Shown here piece after piece: positions 52,836-62,113 of a stretch of DNA of 64,000 nucleotides. Under the pieces are notes generated by a model. That model did not search any database. It saw nothing but the letters and a program-made list of their open reading frames with translations, and was not told where the DNA came from. Origin of the DNA: Labrenzia sp. OB1 (lineage in GTDB: Bacteria > Pseudomonadota > Alphaproteobacteria > Rhizobiales > Stappiaceae). The DNA lies in contig NZ_JSEP01000004.1 of assembly GCF_001624695.1 (NCBI RefSeq), forward strand, positions 1-64,000, given 5' to 3'. Position 1 is the stretch's first letter. Each line of letters opens with the position of its first letter. The position numbers and the translations under genes are program-made.

Positions 52836-53772
52836 CGATCACGTCGTAGTAGTTATGCGCCCGGCCGAAGAGGCCGCGCAGGTTGCCCGATCCCTTCATC
52901 AGGCGGATCAGGCCGTAATAGAACAGCTTTTCTCCGCGTTTGCGGGCGAAGGGTTTGATCACGAACCCGATAACCGTCGCCAGCAGCCCGAAGAACATCC
53001 GCCGTGTGCTCTTGGGGATGAAATGCAGGGCAGCCTTCAACCGGCCTTCGCGCAGCACCATGTTGAAGGCGCCTGAAGTCGCCGCCATGTGCATGCGGCT
53101 CAAAAGTCTGCCGGTGGTAACGCGCGACGCCGGGATATCCTCTTCCACGAAGGCGTCGTCCACCCAGATCATCTTCGCGCCGGCGACATGGGTGCGGCGG
53201 AAGAAGTCGATGTCCTCGCTGCCGAAGGTCAGGCGCTCGTCGAAACGCAGGCCCAGCCCGTTTTTTGAGATGATCCGGGCACTCAAAAGAATGTTGTTGG
53301 TCGGCGCCTCGGTGATCACCGTGCCTGTGGGGCGAGACTTCAGGAGCTGGGATTTCCACCAGTGCGGCGCGGGCTTTTCATAAATCCGCCGCACGGGCCC
53401 GTTCGCGACCTCGGCTTGGTGCTGTGTGCAGGCCGCCAGAAGCTTTTCGATCCAGTCCGGTTCGGCGCGCTCGTCGTCGTCGATCAGTGCGACCCAGTCC
53501 GGAACGTGCTCCAGCGCCGCCTCAAGAGCGGTATTGCGCGCAAAGGGAATGCCCTTCCGGCTTTCATGATGGAAGAACACCGGCAGCGAGAGCCGGGCTT
53601 TCAGGTCATCGGCGGCCTTGCCCGTGAAATGCGGCTGCGGATCGTTTTCGACAACGACGATGGACAGCTCGGCTTTCTCCGGCTGGATCAGATTGTCGAG
53701 GCTTTCAAGGCAGGCCTGCAGCATTTTCGGCCGTTGCGCCGTGCAAACGGCAATGACCAGTTTCTGGGTCAT
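52825..53772 (-). CDS. Glycosyltransferase family 2
   Basis: 315 residues from the ATG at 53772 (a TTG one codon earlier is possible). GT-A pattern: LVIAVCTAQRPKMLQACLESL, SIVVVENDP, ALIDDDERAEPDW as the DxD region, and FGSEDIDFFRRTHVAG, the ED acceptor motif. C-terminal stretch (TRRMFFGLLATVIGFVIKPF) may be a membrane-binding helix. Divergent from the acyl-CoA synthetase operon. Confidence 0.87.
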   Translation of the reverse strand: MTQKLVIAVCTAQRPKMLQACLESLDNLIQPEKAELSIVVVENDPQPHFTGKAADDLKARLSLPVFFHHESRKGIPFARNTALEAALEHVPDWVALIDDDERAEPDWIEKLLAACTQHQAEVANGPVRRIYEKPAPHWWKSQLLKSRPTGTVITEAPTNNILLSARIISKNGLGLRFDERLTFGSEDIDFFRRTHVAGAKMIWVDDAFVEEDIPASRVTTGRLLSRMHMAATSGAFNMVLREGRLKAALHFIPKSTRRMFFGLLATVIGFVIKPFARKRGEKLFYYGLIRLMKGSGNLRGLFGRAHNYYDVIDGH

Positions 53773-53952
53773 CAAGGGGTCTCTGTCTCTTCATTCTGCT
53801 GCGGGTCGGATCCCGAACGGTTTGGCGCAAGACCGGCGCGCTGTCAAAGGGTTTCGCCGAAAGGGGCCTTTCCACGGTATGGCAGCCGCGCTACGGTCCA
53901 CGTCTCACCCTTTAAAGGTCTGTGCAAGCAGCCGTGTTCTGGGAGGAAACAC

Positions 53953-55575
53953 ATGAAGGGAATGATGATGCACCGTCCGCTGAAAATCGCGGACCTGATC
54001 ACGTTCGCGGCAGAAAAATATCCTTCGGGCGAAATCGTCTCCGTGCGCACGGAAGGCGATATCCACCGCACGACATACCGGCAGACGGCCAGGCGCATCG
54101 CACGTCTCGCGCACGGGCTGAAGGCGCTTGGCGTAAAGGAAGGTGACAGGATCGCAACGCTTGCCTGGAACGGCTACCGGCATTTTGAACTCTACTACGC
54201 GATCTCCGGTGTTGGCGCGATCTGCCATACGATCAACCCCCGCCTGTCGGCGGCGGAGATGACGTATATCGTCAATCACGCCGGGGACAGCCTGCTTTTC
54301 TGCGATCTCACCTTCGTTCCGCTTCTGGAAAAACTGCGCCCGCAGCTGCCGGACGAACTACGCATCATCATCATGGCCGATCCAGACCATATGCCCGAGA
54401 CTTCTCTGAAAGACGCGTCGTGCTATGAAAAACTGCTGCAAGGCCAACCGGAGGAGATCGACTGGCCGGATCTGCCGGAAGATCAGGCGGCGGGGCTTTG
54501 CTACACCTCCGGCACGACCGGCCCTCCCAAGGGCACGCTCTATTCGCACCGCTCGACGGTGCTGCATGCCCTAAGCATGTGCGTGACCATTCCCGATGCA
54601 CTTCGAGAAGGCAGGCGGATCCTGCCCGTGGTGCCGCTGTTTCATGTCAACGCCTGGGGCTTGCCTTACGGCGCGCCGCTTTCGGGCGCCAGCCTGATCT
54701 TTCCGGGCGGGGCGCTGGACGGTAAAAGCCTGTTCGAGCTGATGGACAGCGAGAAAGTCTATTCCGCCTGGGGCGTGCCGACGGTGTGGATCGGACTGAT
54801 GGCGGAAATCAACCGGCGCGGCCGGCTGCCGGAAGGTTTCGGCGACGTCGTCATCGGCGGCTCAGCCGCGCCGCGCTCGCTGATCGAGGCTTTCGAGACG
54901 AAGGGGGTCAATGTCTGCCATGCGTGGGGCATGACCGAGATGAGCCCGCTCGGCACCCAGTGCAACCTCTCGCCGGAGCTTGCCGGTCTTCCCCTTGAAC
55001 AGCGCATTGACCGCAAACAGTCGCAGGGCCGGCGGGTATTCGGCGTCGAGATGAAAATCGTCGACGACGCGGGTAACCGTCTCGCGCATGACGGCAACAC
55101 ACCCGGGCATCTCCATGTGCGCGGCAACATGATCACATCCGGCTATTACGAAAACCCGGAAGCGTCGAAGGCGGCCTTTGACGACGAAGGCTGGTTCTGC
55201 ACCGGGGATATCGCGTCCATCGATCCCGATGGCTTCCTGATGATCACCGACCGGTCCAAGGACCTGATCAAATCGGGTGGGGAATGGATCAGTTCGCTGG
55301 CTCTGGAAAACATCGTCATGTCCCATCGCGGTGTCGCCAATTGCGCCGTTATTGCCGTGCCCGACGCCAAATGGGATGAGCGCCCGTTGCTGGTCGTTCA
55401 GGCGAGGGACGGCGGAGAACCGCCGAAGGAAGACCTCCTGAAACTGCTGGCGGAGCACGTCGCCAAGTGGCAATTGCCGGATGACGTCGTCTATGTGGAA
55501 GCGCTGCCGCTGACGGCGACCGGCAAGGTGTCCAAACTCACCTTGAGAAAAGAATTTACAGGGACGCCCGCATGA
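53953..55575 (+). CDS. Acyl-CoA synthetase (AMP-forming), LvaE-like position
   Basis: 540 residues from the ATG at 53953 (GGAGG 6 bases upstream; the longer open frame runs antisense through the divergent GT2 gene). ANL-superfamily ligase: P-loop YTSGTTGPPKGTLYSH (~180), HAWGMTEMSPLG (A5 region), WFCTGDIASIDPDG, DRSKDLIKSGGEWIS hinge, and the catalytic Lys in LPLTATGKVSKLTLR. It activates a carboxylic acid to its CoA ester. First gene of an operon whose content (synthetase, SDR, ACAD10/11-like, APH-like kinase) mirrors the levulinate lvaEDCA set, so the substrate may be a 4-keto or 4-hydroxy acid, though family resemblance is to medium/long-chain enzymes. Confidence 0.9.
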   Translation: MKGMMMHRPLKIADLITFAAEKYPSGEIVSVRTEGDIHRTTYRQTARRIARLAHGLKALGVKEGDRIATLAWNGYRHFELYYAISGVGAICHTINPRLSAAEMTYIVNHAGDSLLFCDLTFVPLLEKLRPQLPDELRIIIMADPDHMPETSLKDASCYEKLLQGQPEEIDWPDLPEDQAAGLCYTSGTTGPPKGTLYSHRSTVLHALSMCVTIPDALREGRRILPVVPLFHVNAWGLPYGAPLSGASLIFPGGALDGKSLFELMDSEKVYSAWGVPTVWIGLMAEINRRGRLPEGFGDVVIGGSAAPRSLIEAFETKGVNVCHAWGMTEMSPLGTQCNLSPELAGLPLEQRIDRKQSQGRRVFGVEMKIVDDAGNRLAHDGNTPGHLHVRGNMITSGYYENPEASKAAFDDEGWFCTGDIASIDPDGFLMITDRSKDLIKSGGEWISSLALENIVMSHRGVANCAVIAVPDAKWDERPLLVVQARDGGEPPKEDLLKLLAEHVAKWQLPDDVVYVEALPLTATGKVSKLTLRKEFTGTPA

Positions 55576-56408
55576 CAACACGCAGCATGACGCCGGACAA
55601 TCTGTTCGGCCTTTCGGGCAAGACCGCGCTGGTGACCGGCGGGGCGACAGGTATCGGCAGAATGGCCGCCGAGGGCCTTGTGGCCGCGGGTGCCCGGGTC
55701 CTGATCTGCAGCCGCAAGGAAGACGCCTGCAAAACCGCCGCGGAAGAGCTGAATGCCCTCGGTCATGACGGAAAAGCGGAAGGCTTCGGCGCCGATGTCG
55801 CCAGCGAAGAGGGAATCGCCGCGCTGGTCGAGGGTGTCGGTGCCCGCTGTGACCGCCTCGACATTCTGATGAACAATGCCGGGACCAGTTGGGGCATGCC
55901 TCTAGGAAAATTTCCTTATGCCGCCTGGGACCGGGTGATGCGTGTCAACGTCACCGGGCTTTTCCAGCTGACGCAGGATCTTTTGCCTCTGCTCGAACGG
56001 GCGGCAAGCGATGACGATCCCGCAAGGGTGGTCAATGTCGGCTCGGTAATGGGCGAAACGCCGCACGGTGACAGGGCCTACAGCTATGCAGCCTCCAAGG
56101 CCGCCGTGCATCATCTCACCAGGATACTCGCCGGGGAGCTCGCGCAAAGACGCATCACGGTCAATGCGCTGGCCCCCGGGCCCTTCGTCAGCAAGATGAC
56201 CGCCTTCGCCACCGCGGATGAGGAAGTCCGCTCCCGGGTCGGAGCACAGGTGCCGCTTGGCCGTGTCGGCCGCCCGGAAGATATCGCCGCCGCGCTGCAG
56301 TTTCTGTGCGGACGCGGCGGCGCCTATGTCACCGGCGCGATCCTGCCTCTCAGTGGCGGGATCAATGTCGAAACGGGGCCGGACCTGTTCCAGGAAGCCT
56401 ATGAGTGA
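55572..56408 (+). CDS. Short-chain dehydrogenase/reductase, LvaD-like position
   Basis: 278 residues; ATG overlaps the synthetase stop by 4 bases (ATGA). Classical SDR: NAD(P) motif TGGATGIG (~23-30), NNAG, catalytic YAASK, and the C-terminal GAILPLSGG. In the lva pathway the SDR reduces levulinyl-CoA (a 4-keto acyl-CoA) to 4-hydroxyvaleryl-CoA; position and partners suggest a similar 4-keto/4-hydroxy step here. Without biochemistry it could equally be a 3-hydroxyacyl dehydrogenase. Confidence 0.88.
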   Translation: MTTRSMTPDNLFGLSGKTALVTGGATGIGRMAAEGLVAAGARVLICSRKEDACKTAAEELNALGHDGKAEGFGADVASEEGIAALVEGVGARCDRLDILMNNAGTSWGMPLGKFPYAAWDRVMRVNVTGLFQLTQDLLPLLERAASDDDPARVVNVGSVMGETPHGDRAYSYAASKAAVHHLTRILAGELAQRRITVNALAPGPFVSKMTAFATADEEVRSRVGAQVPLGRVGRPEDIAAALQFLCGRGGAYVTGAILPLSGGINVETGPDLFQEAYE

Positions 56409-56516
56409 GCGCACAGGCCGCAATCCGGGTGCCGGTGCGGTGTGAAAACTGTGCCCGCCGGGATCCGGCGGATGCGTTGAAGATATTTTTGAAGGGACAA
56501 GCACTTGGGAGAAAAC

Positions 56517-57752
56517 ATGGATCTGGGTATTTCGGACAGGGTGCGCCCGCTTGTCGAAAAGGTCCGGAAAATGGTCGAGACCGAGATCGCACCGCTGGAC
56601 GTCGAATTTCACCATGAGGTGGGCCGTCATCCCTCCGGGGACCGCTTCCAACTGACAGACCGGCAACTGGAAATTCTCGATGGGCTGAAAGCAAAGGCCA
56701 GGGAACGCGGCCTGTGGAATTTCTGGCTGACAGGCAGCGAACATGGCTACGGACTGACAACCGTCGAATACGCCTATCTTGCGGAAGAAATGGGCAAGGT
56801 CGGCATCGCGGCGGAGGTTTTCAACTGCAACGCGCCGGACACCGGCAACATGGAAGTGCTGGAACGCTACGGCACCGCGGCCCACAAGGAACGCTGGTTG
56901 AAGCCTCTGCTGGAGGGGGAGATCCGCTCCGCCTATCTGATGACCGAACCCGACGTTGCCTCGTCCGATGCCACGAATATTTCCCTGACTGCGGTCAGGG
57001 ACGGTGAAGACTGGGTTCTGAACGGCGAGAAATGGTGGTCGAGCGGGGCGGGCGACCCGCGCTGCAAGCTCTATATCGTCATGGCTCTGACGGATCCGCA
57101 GGCGCACAAGCACAGCCGTCATTCCATGTTTCTGCTTCCGGCGGGCACGGAGGGGATAGAGGTTCTGCGGCCGATGCAGGTCTTCGGGTCGGACGATGCC
57201 CCGCACGGCCACATGCATATCCGCTTCACCGATGTTCGCGTGCCGCAGGAAGATCTGGTCCTGGGCGAGGGCCGGGGCTTTGAAGTGGCGCAGGGACGGC
57301 TTGGCCCCGGCCGCATCCACCATTGCATGCGCGCCATCGGCCAGGCGGAAAAGGCGCTTGAGATCCTGTGTGCGCGGGCATTGAGCCGGGAAGCCTTCGG
57401 AAGGAAGCTTGCCGAGCTGGGGGGCAATTACGACATTATTGCCAATGCGCGTATGGAAATCGAGATGGCCCGGTTGCTGTGCCTGAAGGCCGCCTGGGTG
57501 ATGGACACGCAGGGAACCCGCGCGGCCCAGCCCTGGATCAGCCAGATCAAGGTGGTGGCTCCGCTGATGGCGTTGAAAATCGTTGACGAGGCGATGCAGC
57601 TTCACGGTGCCGGCGGCATCAGCCAGGACTTTCCGTTGGCCTCCATGTGGACGAATTTGCGCACGCTCCGTTTTGTCGATGGCCCGGATGCGGTGCACCG
57701 CCGCCAGGTGGCCCGCATGGAGCTGCGCAAATATGCAAATACCGGGACCTGA
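56517..57752 (+). CDS. Acyl-CoA dehydrogenase, ACAD10/11 (LvaC-like) type
   Basis: 411 residues from the ATG at 56517 (GGGAG 5 bases upstream). ACAD fold: helical N-terminus, the AYLMTEPDVASSDATN flavin loop, MQVFGSDDAPHGHMHI and GPGRIHHCMRAIGQAEKALE. The C-terminus reads FVDGPDAVHRRQVAR, where ordinary ACADs have the catalytic-Glu YEGT motif; this DGPDxVH pattern marks the ACAD10/11 group. In that group the enzyme eliminates phosphate from a 4-phosphoacyl-CoA rather than just dehydrogenating. The APH-like kinase 2 bases downstream would supply that substrate. In animals both domains are fused in one protein. Confidence 0.88.
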   Translation: MDLGISDRVRPLVEKVRKMVETEIAPLDVEFHHEVGRHPSGDRFQLTDRQLEILDGLKAKARERGLWNFWLTGSEHGYGLTTVEYAYLAEEMGKVGIAAEVFNCNAPDTGNMEVLERYGTAAHKERWLKPLLEGEIRSAYLMTEPDVASSDATNISLTAVRDGEDWVLNGEKWWSSGAGDPRCKLYIVMALTDPQAHKHSRHSMFLLPAGTEGIEVLRPMQVFGSDDAPHGHMHIRFTDVRVPQEDLVLGEGRGFEVAQGRLGPGRIHHCMRAIGQAEKALEILCARALSREAFGRKLAELGGNYDIIANARMEIEMARLLCLKAAWVMDTQGTRAAQPWISQIKVVAPLMALKIVDEAMQLHGAGGISQDFPLASMWTNLRTLRFVDGPDAVHRRQVARMELRKYANTGT

Positions 57753-57754
57753 CC

Positions 57755-58786
57755 ATGACAGCAGGCGCGGTGGATCCGGACCTTGAGGCTCTCGATATCT
57801 GGCTAGAAGGGCACTTGCCCGGGTTCCGTGGCCCACTGCGGGCGGAAAAGTTCAACCGAGGCCAGTCCAATCCGACCTACAGGCTGCATGCGGCATCCGG
57901 CGACTATGTCCTGCGCCGCAAGCCGCCCGGCGTGCTGCTGAAGTCCGCCCACGCTGTCGATCGGGAATTCCGGGTGCAAAAGGCTCTTGCCGGGTCCGAC
58001 GTTCCTGTTGCCCGCATGCATGTCCTGTGCGAGGACGAAAGCGTCATCGGCTCCGCCTTTTACGTGATGGGCCTGGTTCGGGGACGCAACTTCGACGATC
58101 CGCGTCTGCCGGATATCGGTCTTGAGATGCGGGCAGCTATCTATGAGGAGATGAACCGCGTTCTGGCGGCCATTCACAGCGTCGATCTGCGGGCACGTGG
58201 CCTGTCGGATTTCGGACCTTCGGGCAACTATTACCGACGGCAGATCGACCGTTGGACCAAACAGTACCGGGCGAGCGAAACCGGAGAGATTGCGGCCATG
58301 GACGAATTGATCGCCTGGCTGGATGCCAATGTTCCGGAGGAGGATGGCATGCGGACCCTGGTTCACGGCGATTACCGCATCGACAATCTGCTCTTTGCCG
58401 AAGATGGCCCGGCCTGTGTTGCCGTTCTCGACTGGGAACTTTCAACCATCGGCCACCCCTTCGCCGATCTCGCAGCGCTGATCATGCAGTGGCGTCTCCC
58501 GCCCGGTACGGAAGGACGCGGCCTCGCCGGGGTCGACCGGAAAGCGCTGGGCCTGCCGGAGGACGAAGCCTTCATCGGCAGCTACTGCGCCCGCACAGGA
58601 CTTCCCGGTATTCCGGATTTCGGGTTCTATCTCGCCTTCTGTTTCTTCCGCATGGGCGCGATCCTCCAGGGGGTCGGAAAGCGCGCACTCGACGGCAATG
58701 CCTCCAATCCGGAGCAGGGCCTTCGCCTCGCGGCCGCCGTTCCGCGCTATGCAGCGGGCGGGCTGGAAGCTGCCAAAAAGGTATAG
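57755..58786 (+). CDS. APH/phosphotransferase-family kinase, LvaA-like (4-hydroxyacyl-CoA kinase candidate)
   Basis: 343 residues from the ATG at 57755, 2 bases after the ACAD stop. Aminoglycoside-phosphotransferase fold: an N-terminal lobe with FNRGQSNPTYRL (nucleotide loop) and YVLRRKPPG (Lys), catalytic HGDYRIDNLLF (HGD at 204-206) and DWELSTIGHP (metal Asp at 226). Pairing with an ACAD10/11-type dehydrogenase is the mark of 4-hydroxyacyl-CoA phosphorylation, as in LvaA or the N-terminal domain of ACAD10/11. A small LvaB-like partner, needed by LvaA in Pseudomonas putida, is not visible here. It is not an antibiotic-resistance gene. Confidence 0.85.
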   Translation: MTAGAVDPDLEALDIWLEGHLPGFRGPLRAEKFNRGQSNPTYRLHAASGDYVLRRKPPGVLLKSAHAVDREFRVQKALAGSDVPVARMHVLCEDESVIGSAFYVMGLVRGRNFDDPRLPDIGLEMRAAIYEEMNRVLAAIHSVDLRARGLSDFGPSGNYYRRQIDRWTKQYRASETGEIAAMDELIAWLDANVPEEDGMRTLVHGDYRIDNLLFAEDGPACVAVLDWELSTIGHPFADLAALIMQWRLPPGTEGRGLAGVDRKALGLPEDEAFIGSYCARTGLPGIPDFGFYLAFCFFRMGAILQGVGKRALDGNASNPEQGLRLAAAVPRYAAGGLEAAKKV

Positions 58787-58830
58787 CCGCGGGCATGTTT
58801 TGGGAACAGCCGGGAAGGAATTTGAGGCTG

Positions 58831-60957
58831 TCACCCCCTGTCGTTCATATCCGCGAAGCTCTCCCCGATTTCGGCCATCTTGCGAAGCAATTCCGGGACG
58901 CGCCAGTAGTAGGAATCCTCTGCTGCATAGGCCTCGATCCGGCGCACAAGTTCACTGGCGCCGATAAGGTCGGCCGCATGCATCGGTCCGCCGCGGAAGC
59001 GCGGGAAGCCGTAGCCGAAGAGGAACACCGCGTCGATATCGATAGGCCTCAGAGCGATGCCTTCTTCCAGAACGCGAGCCGCCTCCAGGATCATGGCGGT
59101 CATGAAATGGCTGACGATCTCGTCGGAGGTAAAACCGCGCGGCGCGATCCCGGCCCTGGCGCGTTCCTCGCCGATAATCTCGAGCGCGGCCGGGTTGGGG
59201 CGATTGCCTTCCGCGTCGTAGATATAGAACCCCTGGCCGCTCTTGCGGCCGAACCAGCCGTTTTCGCACAGCCGGTCGGCAATCGGGATGTAGCGCTCCT
59301 CAGCCGGGCGCGTGGCCGCGCGGCGCTTGTTGGCGGCCCAGCTGATGTCGAGACCGGCAAGATCGGCCACCTGATAAGGGCCCATGGCAAAGCCGAAACC
59401 GCTCATCGCCCGGTCGATCTCTTCCGGCGATGCGCCGTCCATCATCATGTAGTCGGCGGACTTCTTGTAGAAGGTCATGATGCGGTTGCCGATGAAGCCG
59501 TCGCAGACGCCGGAGCGCACGGCGATCTTCCTCAGGGTCTTGGCAAGCGCAAAGCCCGTCGCGACCGTCTCCATGCCGGTCTTCTTCGCTACGACAACTT
59601 CCAGAAGCCGCATTACATGGGCGGGGGAAAAGAAATGCAGGCCGATGACGTCTTCCGGACGGTTCGTCATCGCCGCGATCTCGTTGATATCGAGATAGGA
59701 TGTGTTGGATGCCAGCACGGCTCCGGGTTTGGTGACCCTGTCGAGGGTTTCGAAGATCTCGCGTTTGACGCTCATGTCCTCGAACACCGCCTCGATGATC
59801 AGGTCTGCCTGTGACAGGGCGGCAAGATCGGTGGAAGTCACGAGTTTCGACGCTAGGATTGCCTCCCGTCCTTCCGGCGAGAGTTTTCCGCGCTTCACGG
59901 CGCCATCCAGATTGCTGCCTATGGCAGCCGTACCGCGATCCAGTCCTGCCTGATCCCGTTCGCTCAAGGTGACCGGAAAACCGGCCAGCAGTGCCGCCGT
60001 CGCGATGCCGGAACCCATGGTTCCTCCCCCGATCACGCCGATGGACGCGATGTCCCTGGGCTCCGCGGCTACTTCCGGAATCTTGGCGACGGCCCGTTCG
60101 GCGAAAAACGCATGGATCAGGCCCGCGCGCTGGGGGCTATCCATACACGCGTTGTAAAGACGGCGTTCTTCCTTCAGACCCTTGGCGATGGGCAGTTTGC
60201 TCGCCTCGACGGCGTCCACGCATTTGTGCGGCGAATAAAGGAGGGGCTGGGATTTTGCGAGCTTTTCCCGCATCGCCTGGAGCGCGGCATCGTCCGGCTC
60301 CACGGTCAGGTCCCCGGTCTTGCGCAACGTAAGCTTGCCGTCGATCAGGTCCTGTGCCGCCTGCAGCGCGGCCTCGCGCGGGTCACCCTCGCTCAGCCCG
60401 TCGACGAGGCCCCATTTCAGGGCATCCTGCGCGCTGATCTGCTTGCCGCTGGTGATCATGTCGAGAGACGCGGGGATGCCCGCCAGCCGCGGTGCCCGCT
60501 GGGTTCCGCCGGCGCCGGGCAGAATGCCGAGCGTTACTTCCGGAAAGCCGACTTTCGTGCCTTTTAGGGCCACACGGGCGTGGCAGGAAAGCGCGACCTC
60601 GAAACCGCCGCCAAGTGTCGTGCCATGCAGGACGCAGGCAATGGGTTTGCAAGAGTTTTCCAGAAAGTTGCAGACTTCCGGTAGCCACGGGTCAAGAGGC
60701 GGTTTGCCGAATTCCCTGATGTCGGCCCCGGCAATGAATGTCCGGCCCTTCGCGTAGAGCCCGATGGCCGCGATGTCCGTGTCGTCCTGCAGGCGTTCGA
60801 CCGCTTCGCACAGGCCCGTACGCAGGGCATGAGAAGCGGCATTCACCGGCGGATTGTCAAGCGCAATGAGCGCGACCGGCCCGCGCCGTTCAATGGACAC
60901 GACTTCGTTGACAGCGATCTCGCCAGCTTCAGGAACGGCTTCAGGAATTGTCTGCAT
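58831..60957 (-). CDS. Bifunctional enoyl-CoA hydratase / 3-hydroxyacyl-CoA dehydrogenase (FadJ/FadB-like)
   Basis: 708 residues from the ATG at 60957 (GGAG 6 bases upstream). N-terminal crotonase domain (~15-200): FIAGADIREFG and LGGGFEVALSCH, PEVTLGILPGAGGTQR with both catalytic Glu. Then a 3-hydroxyacyl-CoA dehydrogenase: NAD motif GVIGGGTMGSGIA (~305), ASNTSYLDINEIA, LHFFSPAHVMRLLEVV (catalytic His) and a C-terminal 3HCDH repeat (GYGFPRFRGGPM). It carries out steps 2 and 3 of beta-oxidation. Convergent with the lva-like operon, whose enoyl-CoA product it could take over. Confidence 0.93.
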   Translation of the reverse strand: MQTIPEAVPEAGEIAVNEVVSIERRGPVALIALDNPPVNAASHALRTGLCEAVERLQDDTDIAAIGLYAKGRTFIAGADIREFGKPPLDPWLPEVCNFLENSCKPIACVLHGTTLGGGFEVALSCHARVALKGTKVGFPEVTLGILPGAGGTQRAPRLAGIPASLDMITSGKQISAQDALKWGLVDGLSEGDPREAALQAAQDLIDGKLTLRKTGDLTVEPDDAALQAMREKLAKSQPLLYSPHKCVDAVEASKLPIAKGLKEERRLYNACMDSPQRAGLIHAFFAERAVAKIPEVAAEPRDIASIGVIGGGTMGSGIATAALLAGFPVTLSERDQAGLDRGTAAIGSNLDGAVKRGKLSPEGREAILASKLVTSTDLAALSQADLIIEAVFEDMSVKREIFETLDRVTKPGAVLASNTSYLDINEIAAMTNRPEDVIGLHFFSPAHVMRLLEVVVAKKTGMETVATGFALAKTLRKIAVRSGVCDGFIGNRIMTFYKKSADYMMMDGASPEEIDRAMSGFGFAMGPYQVADLAGLDISWAANKRRAATRPAEERYIPIADRLCENGWFGRKSGQGFYIYDAEGNRPNPAALEIIGEERARAGIAPRGFTSDEIVSHFMTAMILEAARVLEEGIALRPIDIDAVFLFGYGFPRFRGGPMHAADLIGASELVRRIEAYAAEDSYYWRVPELLRKMAEIGESFADMNDRG

Positions 60958-61068
60958 GTAGGTCTCCCAGGACCGCTTCGCACGAGCGGTTGCGCTGTCG
61001 AGTGTCATTTCCGAACCGGACTTGTCAAGCGGACCTGCCGTCGTGATTTCGTCCTGGAGGTTGCGCCA

Positions 61069-61533
61069 TCAGCGAGCAGGAGGTGATTTGGGAGAAAAAC
61101 TGCACCGGTCGGGTTTCAGGTCGATGAGCGGTGTCCCGTTCAGGCAATCGAGGCCGCGAACGATCAGGTTCGCTCCTTCGATCGAGACCAGTCTGGCGAT
61201 GACGGTTCCGATGGGGTTCGGTCGCACGGGAGAGCGCAGGGCGAAGGTGCCGGAGGTCCCTTCGCTATGACCGGGATTCTGGATCACCAGATCACGCCGG
61301 GACTTGTCGAGCCAGTAGAGCACTTCGATGCGCTCGAATTTTTCGATGCCCTTGAGCGCCTGGTCCCAGGGCTCGAATATCTCGATCCGGCATTCCGGCC
61401 CGTCGATCTTGCCTTGATGCGGGCAGTCTTTCCTGTCGTTCCAGGGTGTGTGAATTCGACCGATGAATTGCAGCCGGGCATCGTCGGGAACCGGACCCGA
61501 CACGGAAATCTCATGCGGACGGATATCGCTCAT
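61069..61533 (-). CDS. trmO: tRNA (N6-threonylcarbamoyladenosine37-N6)-methyltransferase TrmO
   Basis: 154 residues from the ATG at 61533; a longer open frame to 61797 lacks a ribosome site. TsaA/YaeB-like beta-barrel protein: IGRIHTPW at the start, WDQALKGIEKFERIEVLYWLDKSRRD, and the FALRSPVRPNPIG core, all family landmarks. It methylates t6A37 in certain tRNAs with SAM. It lacks the extra C-terminal domain of E. coli TrmO (235 residues), as in many alphaproteobacterial members. Upstream neighbour of the FadJ-like gene, probably separate. Confidence 0.88.
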   Translation of the reverse strand: MSDIRPHEISVSGPVPDDARLQFIGRIHTPWNDRKDCPHQGKIDGPECRIEIFEPWDQALKGIEKFERIEVLYWLDKSRRDLVIQNPGHSEGTSGTFALRSPVRPNPIGTVIARLVSIEGANLIVRGLDCLNGTPLIDLKPDRCSFSPKSPPAR

Positions 61534-62113
61534 CCTTGTTGATCCTGTGATTGTTGGTCGCCTGACTATACGCCGGCGGTCCGCCTTGGCCAGAAACTGT
61601 TTCTTTTCAGGCCGGTGCCCGGCCAGGTGCCGACAGACGTTTCGTTGCATAAAAGCGACGTTCCGGAATTGTTTTGTGACGATTCCGGACAACTGTAAAA
61701 AGAAATCATGGGCCATGCTCTTCATGTAGTTCGCCGATGTGCGGGGTTCTCCGGGACCCTGCTCATGGACGACACCAGAAAAAAGGTGCAGACGCATCTG
61801 GTTCGATCAACCTGACTGCTTTCACCTGAAAGCTGGTTGATTTAGGGATACTTTCGTCCGGGTAAAGTTATTTCTTTCTCCGGAGGGCTTTCTCTTGAGT
61901 AGAAATCTCGCCAGACAGCAGCGCTGCAAAATATTAATTCGCCCCCTGACCAAAAAATATTCATTTTTTTTCAATGCCCCCTTTCAATGCGGCGGCATTT
62001 TTGTTTTTCTATGTGAGTTCGTGTCACTCGATAGCTCCAAGGGGACGATCGTCACCTGAGTGTTATTGGTTGCGCTTCTAATAATAATGAATGAAACCGG
62101 ACTTGGGGACAAA
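61534..62113. other. Intergenic region upstream of the polyamine-type ABC operon
   Basis: About 580 bases, divergent between trmO and the ABC operon. Bases ~61900-62100 are AT-rich with several T-runs and probably hold the importer promoter. No palindrome, RNA gene or clear promoter pair that I would defend. Two ATGs at 62087 and 62091 lack ribosome sites. Confidence 0.4.

Noticed and set aside
55902..57836. 644-codon minus-strand frame opposite the SDR/ACAD genes
   Set aside because: Spans two well-supported plus-strand genes and their junction; no recognisable domain.
57755..58786. Aminoglycoside resistance gene
   Set aside because: The APH fold is shared, but the 2-base spacing from an ACAD10/11-type gene in a fatty-acid-type operon indicates an acyl-CoA kinase.
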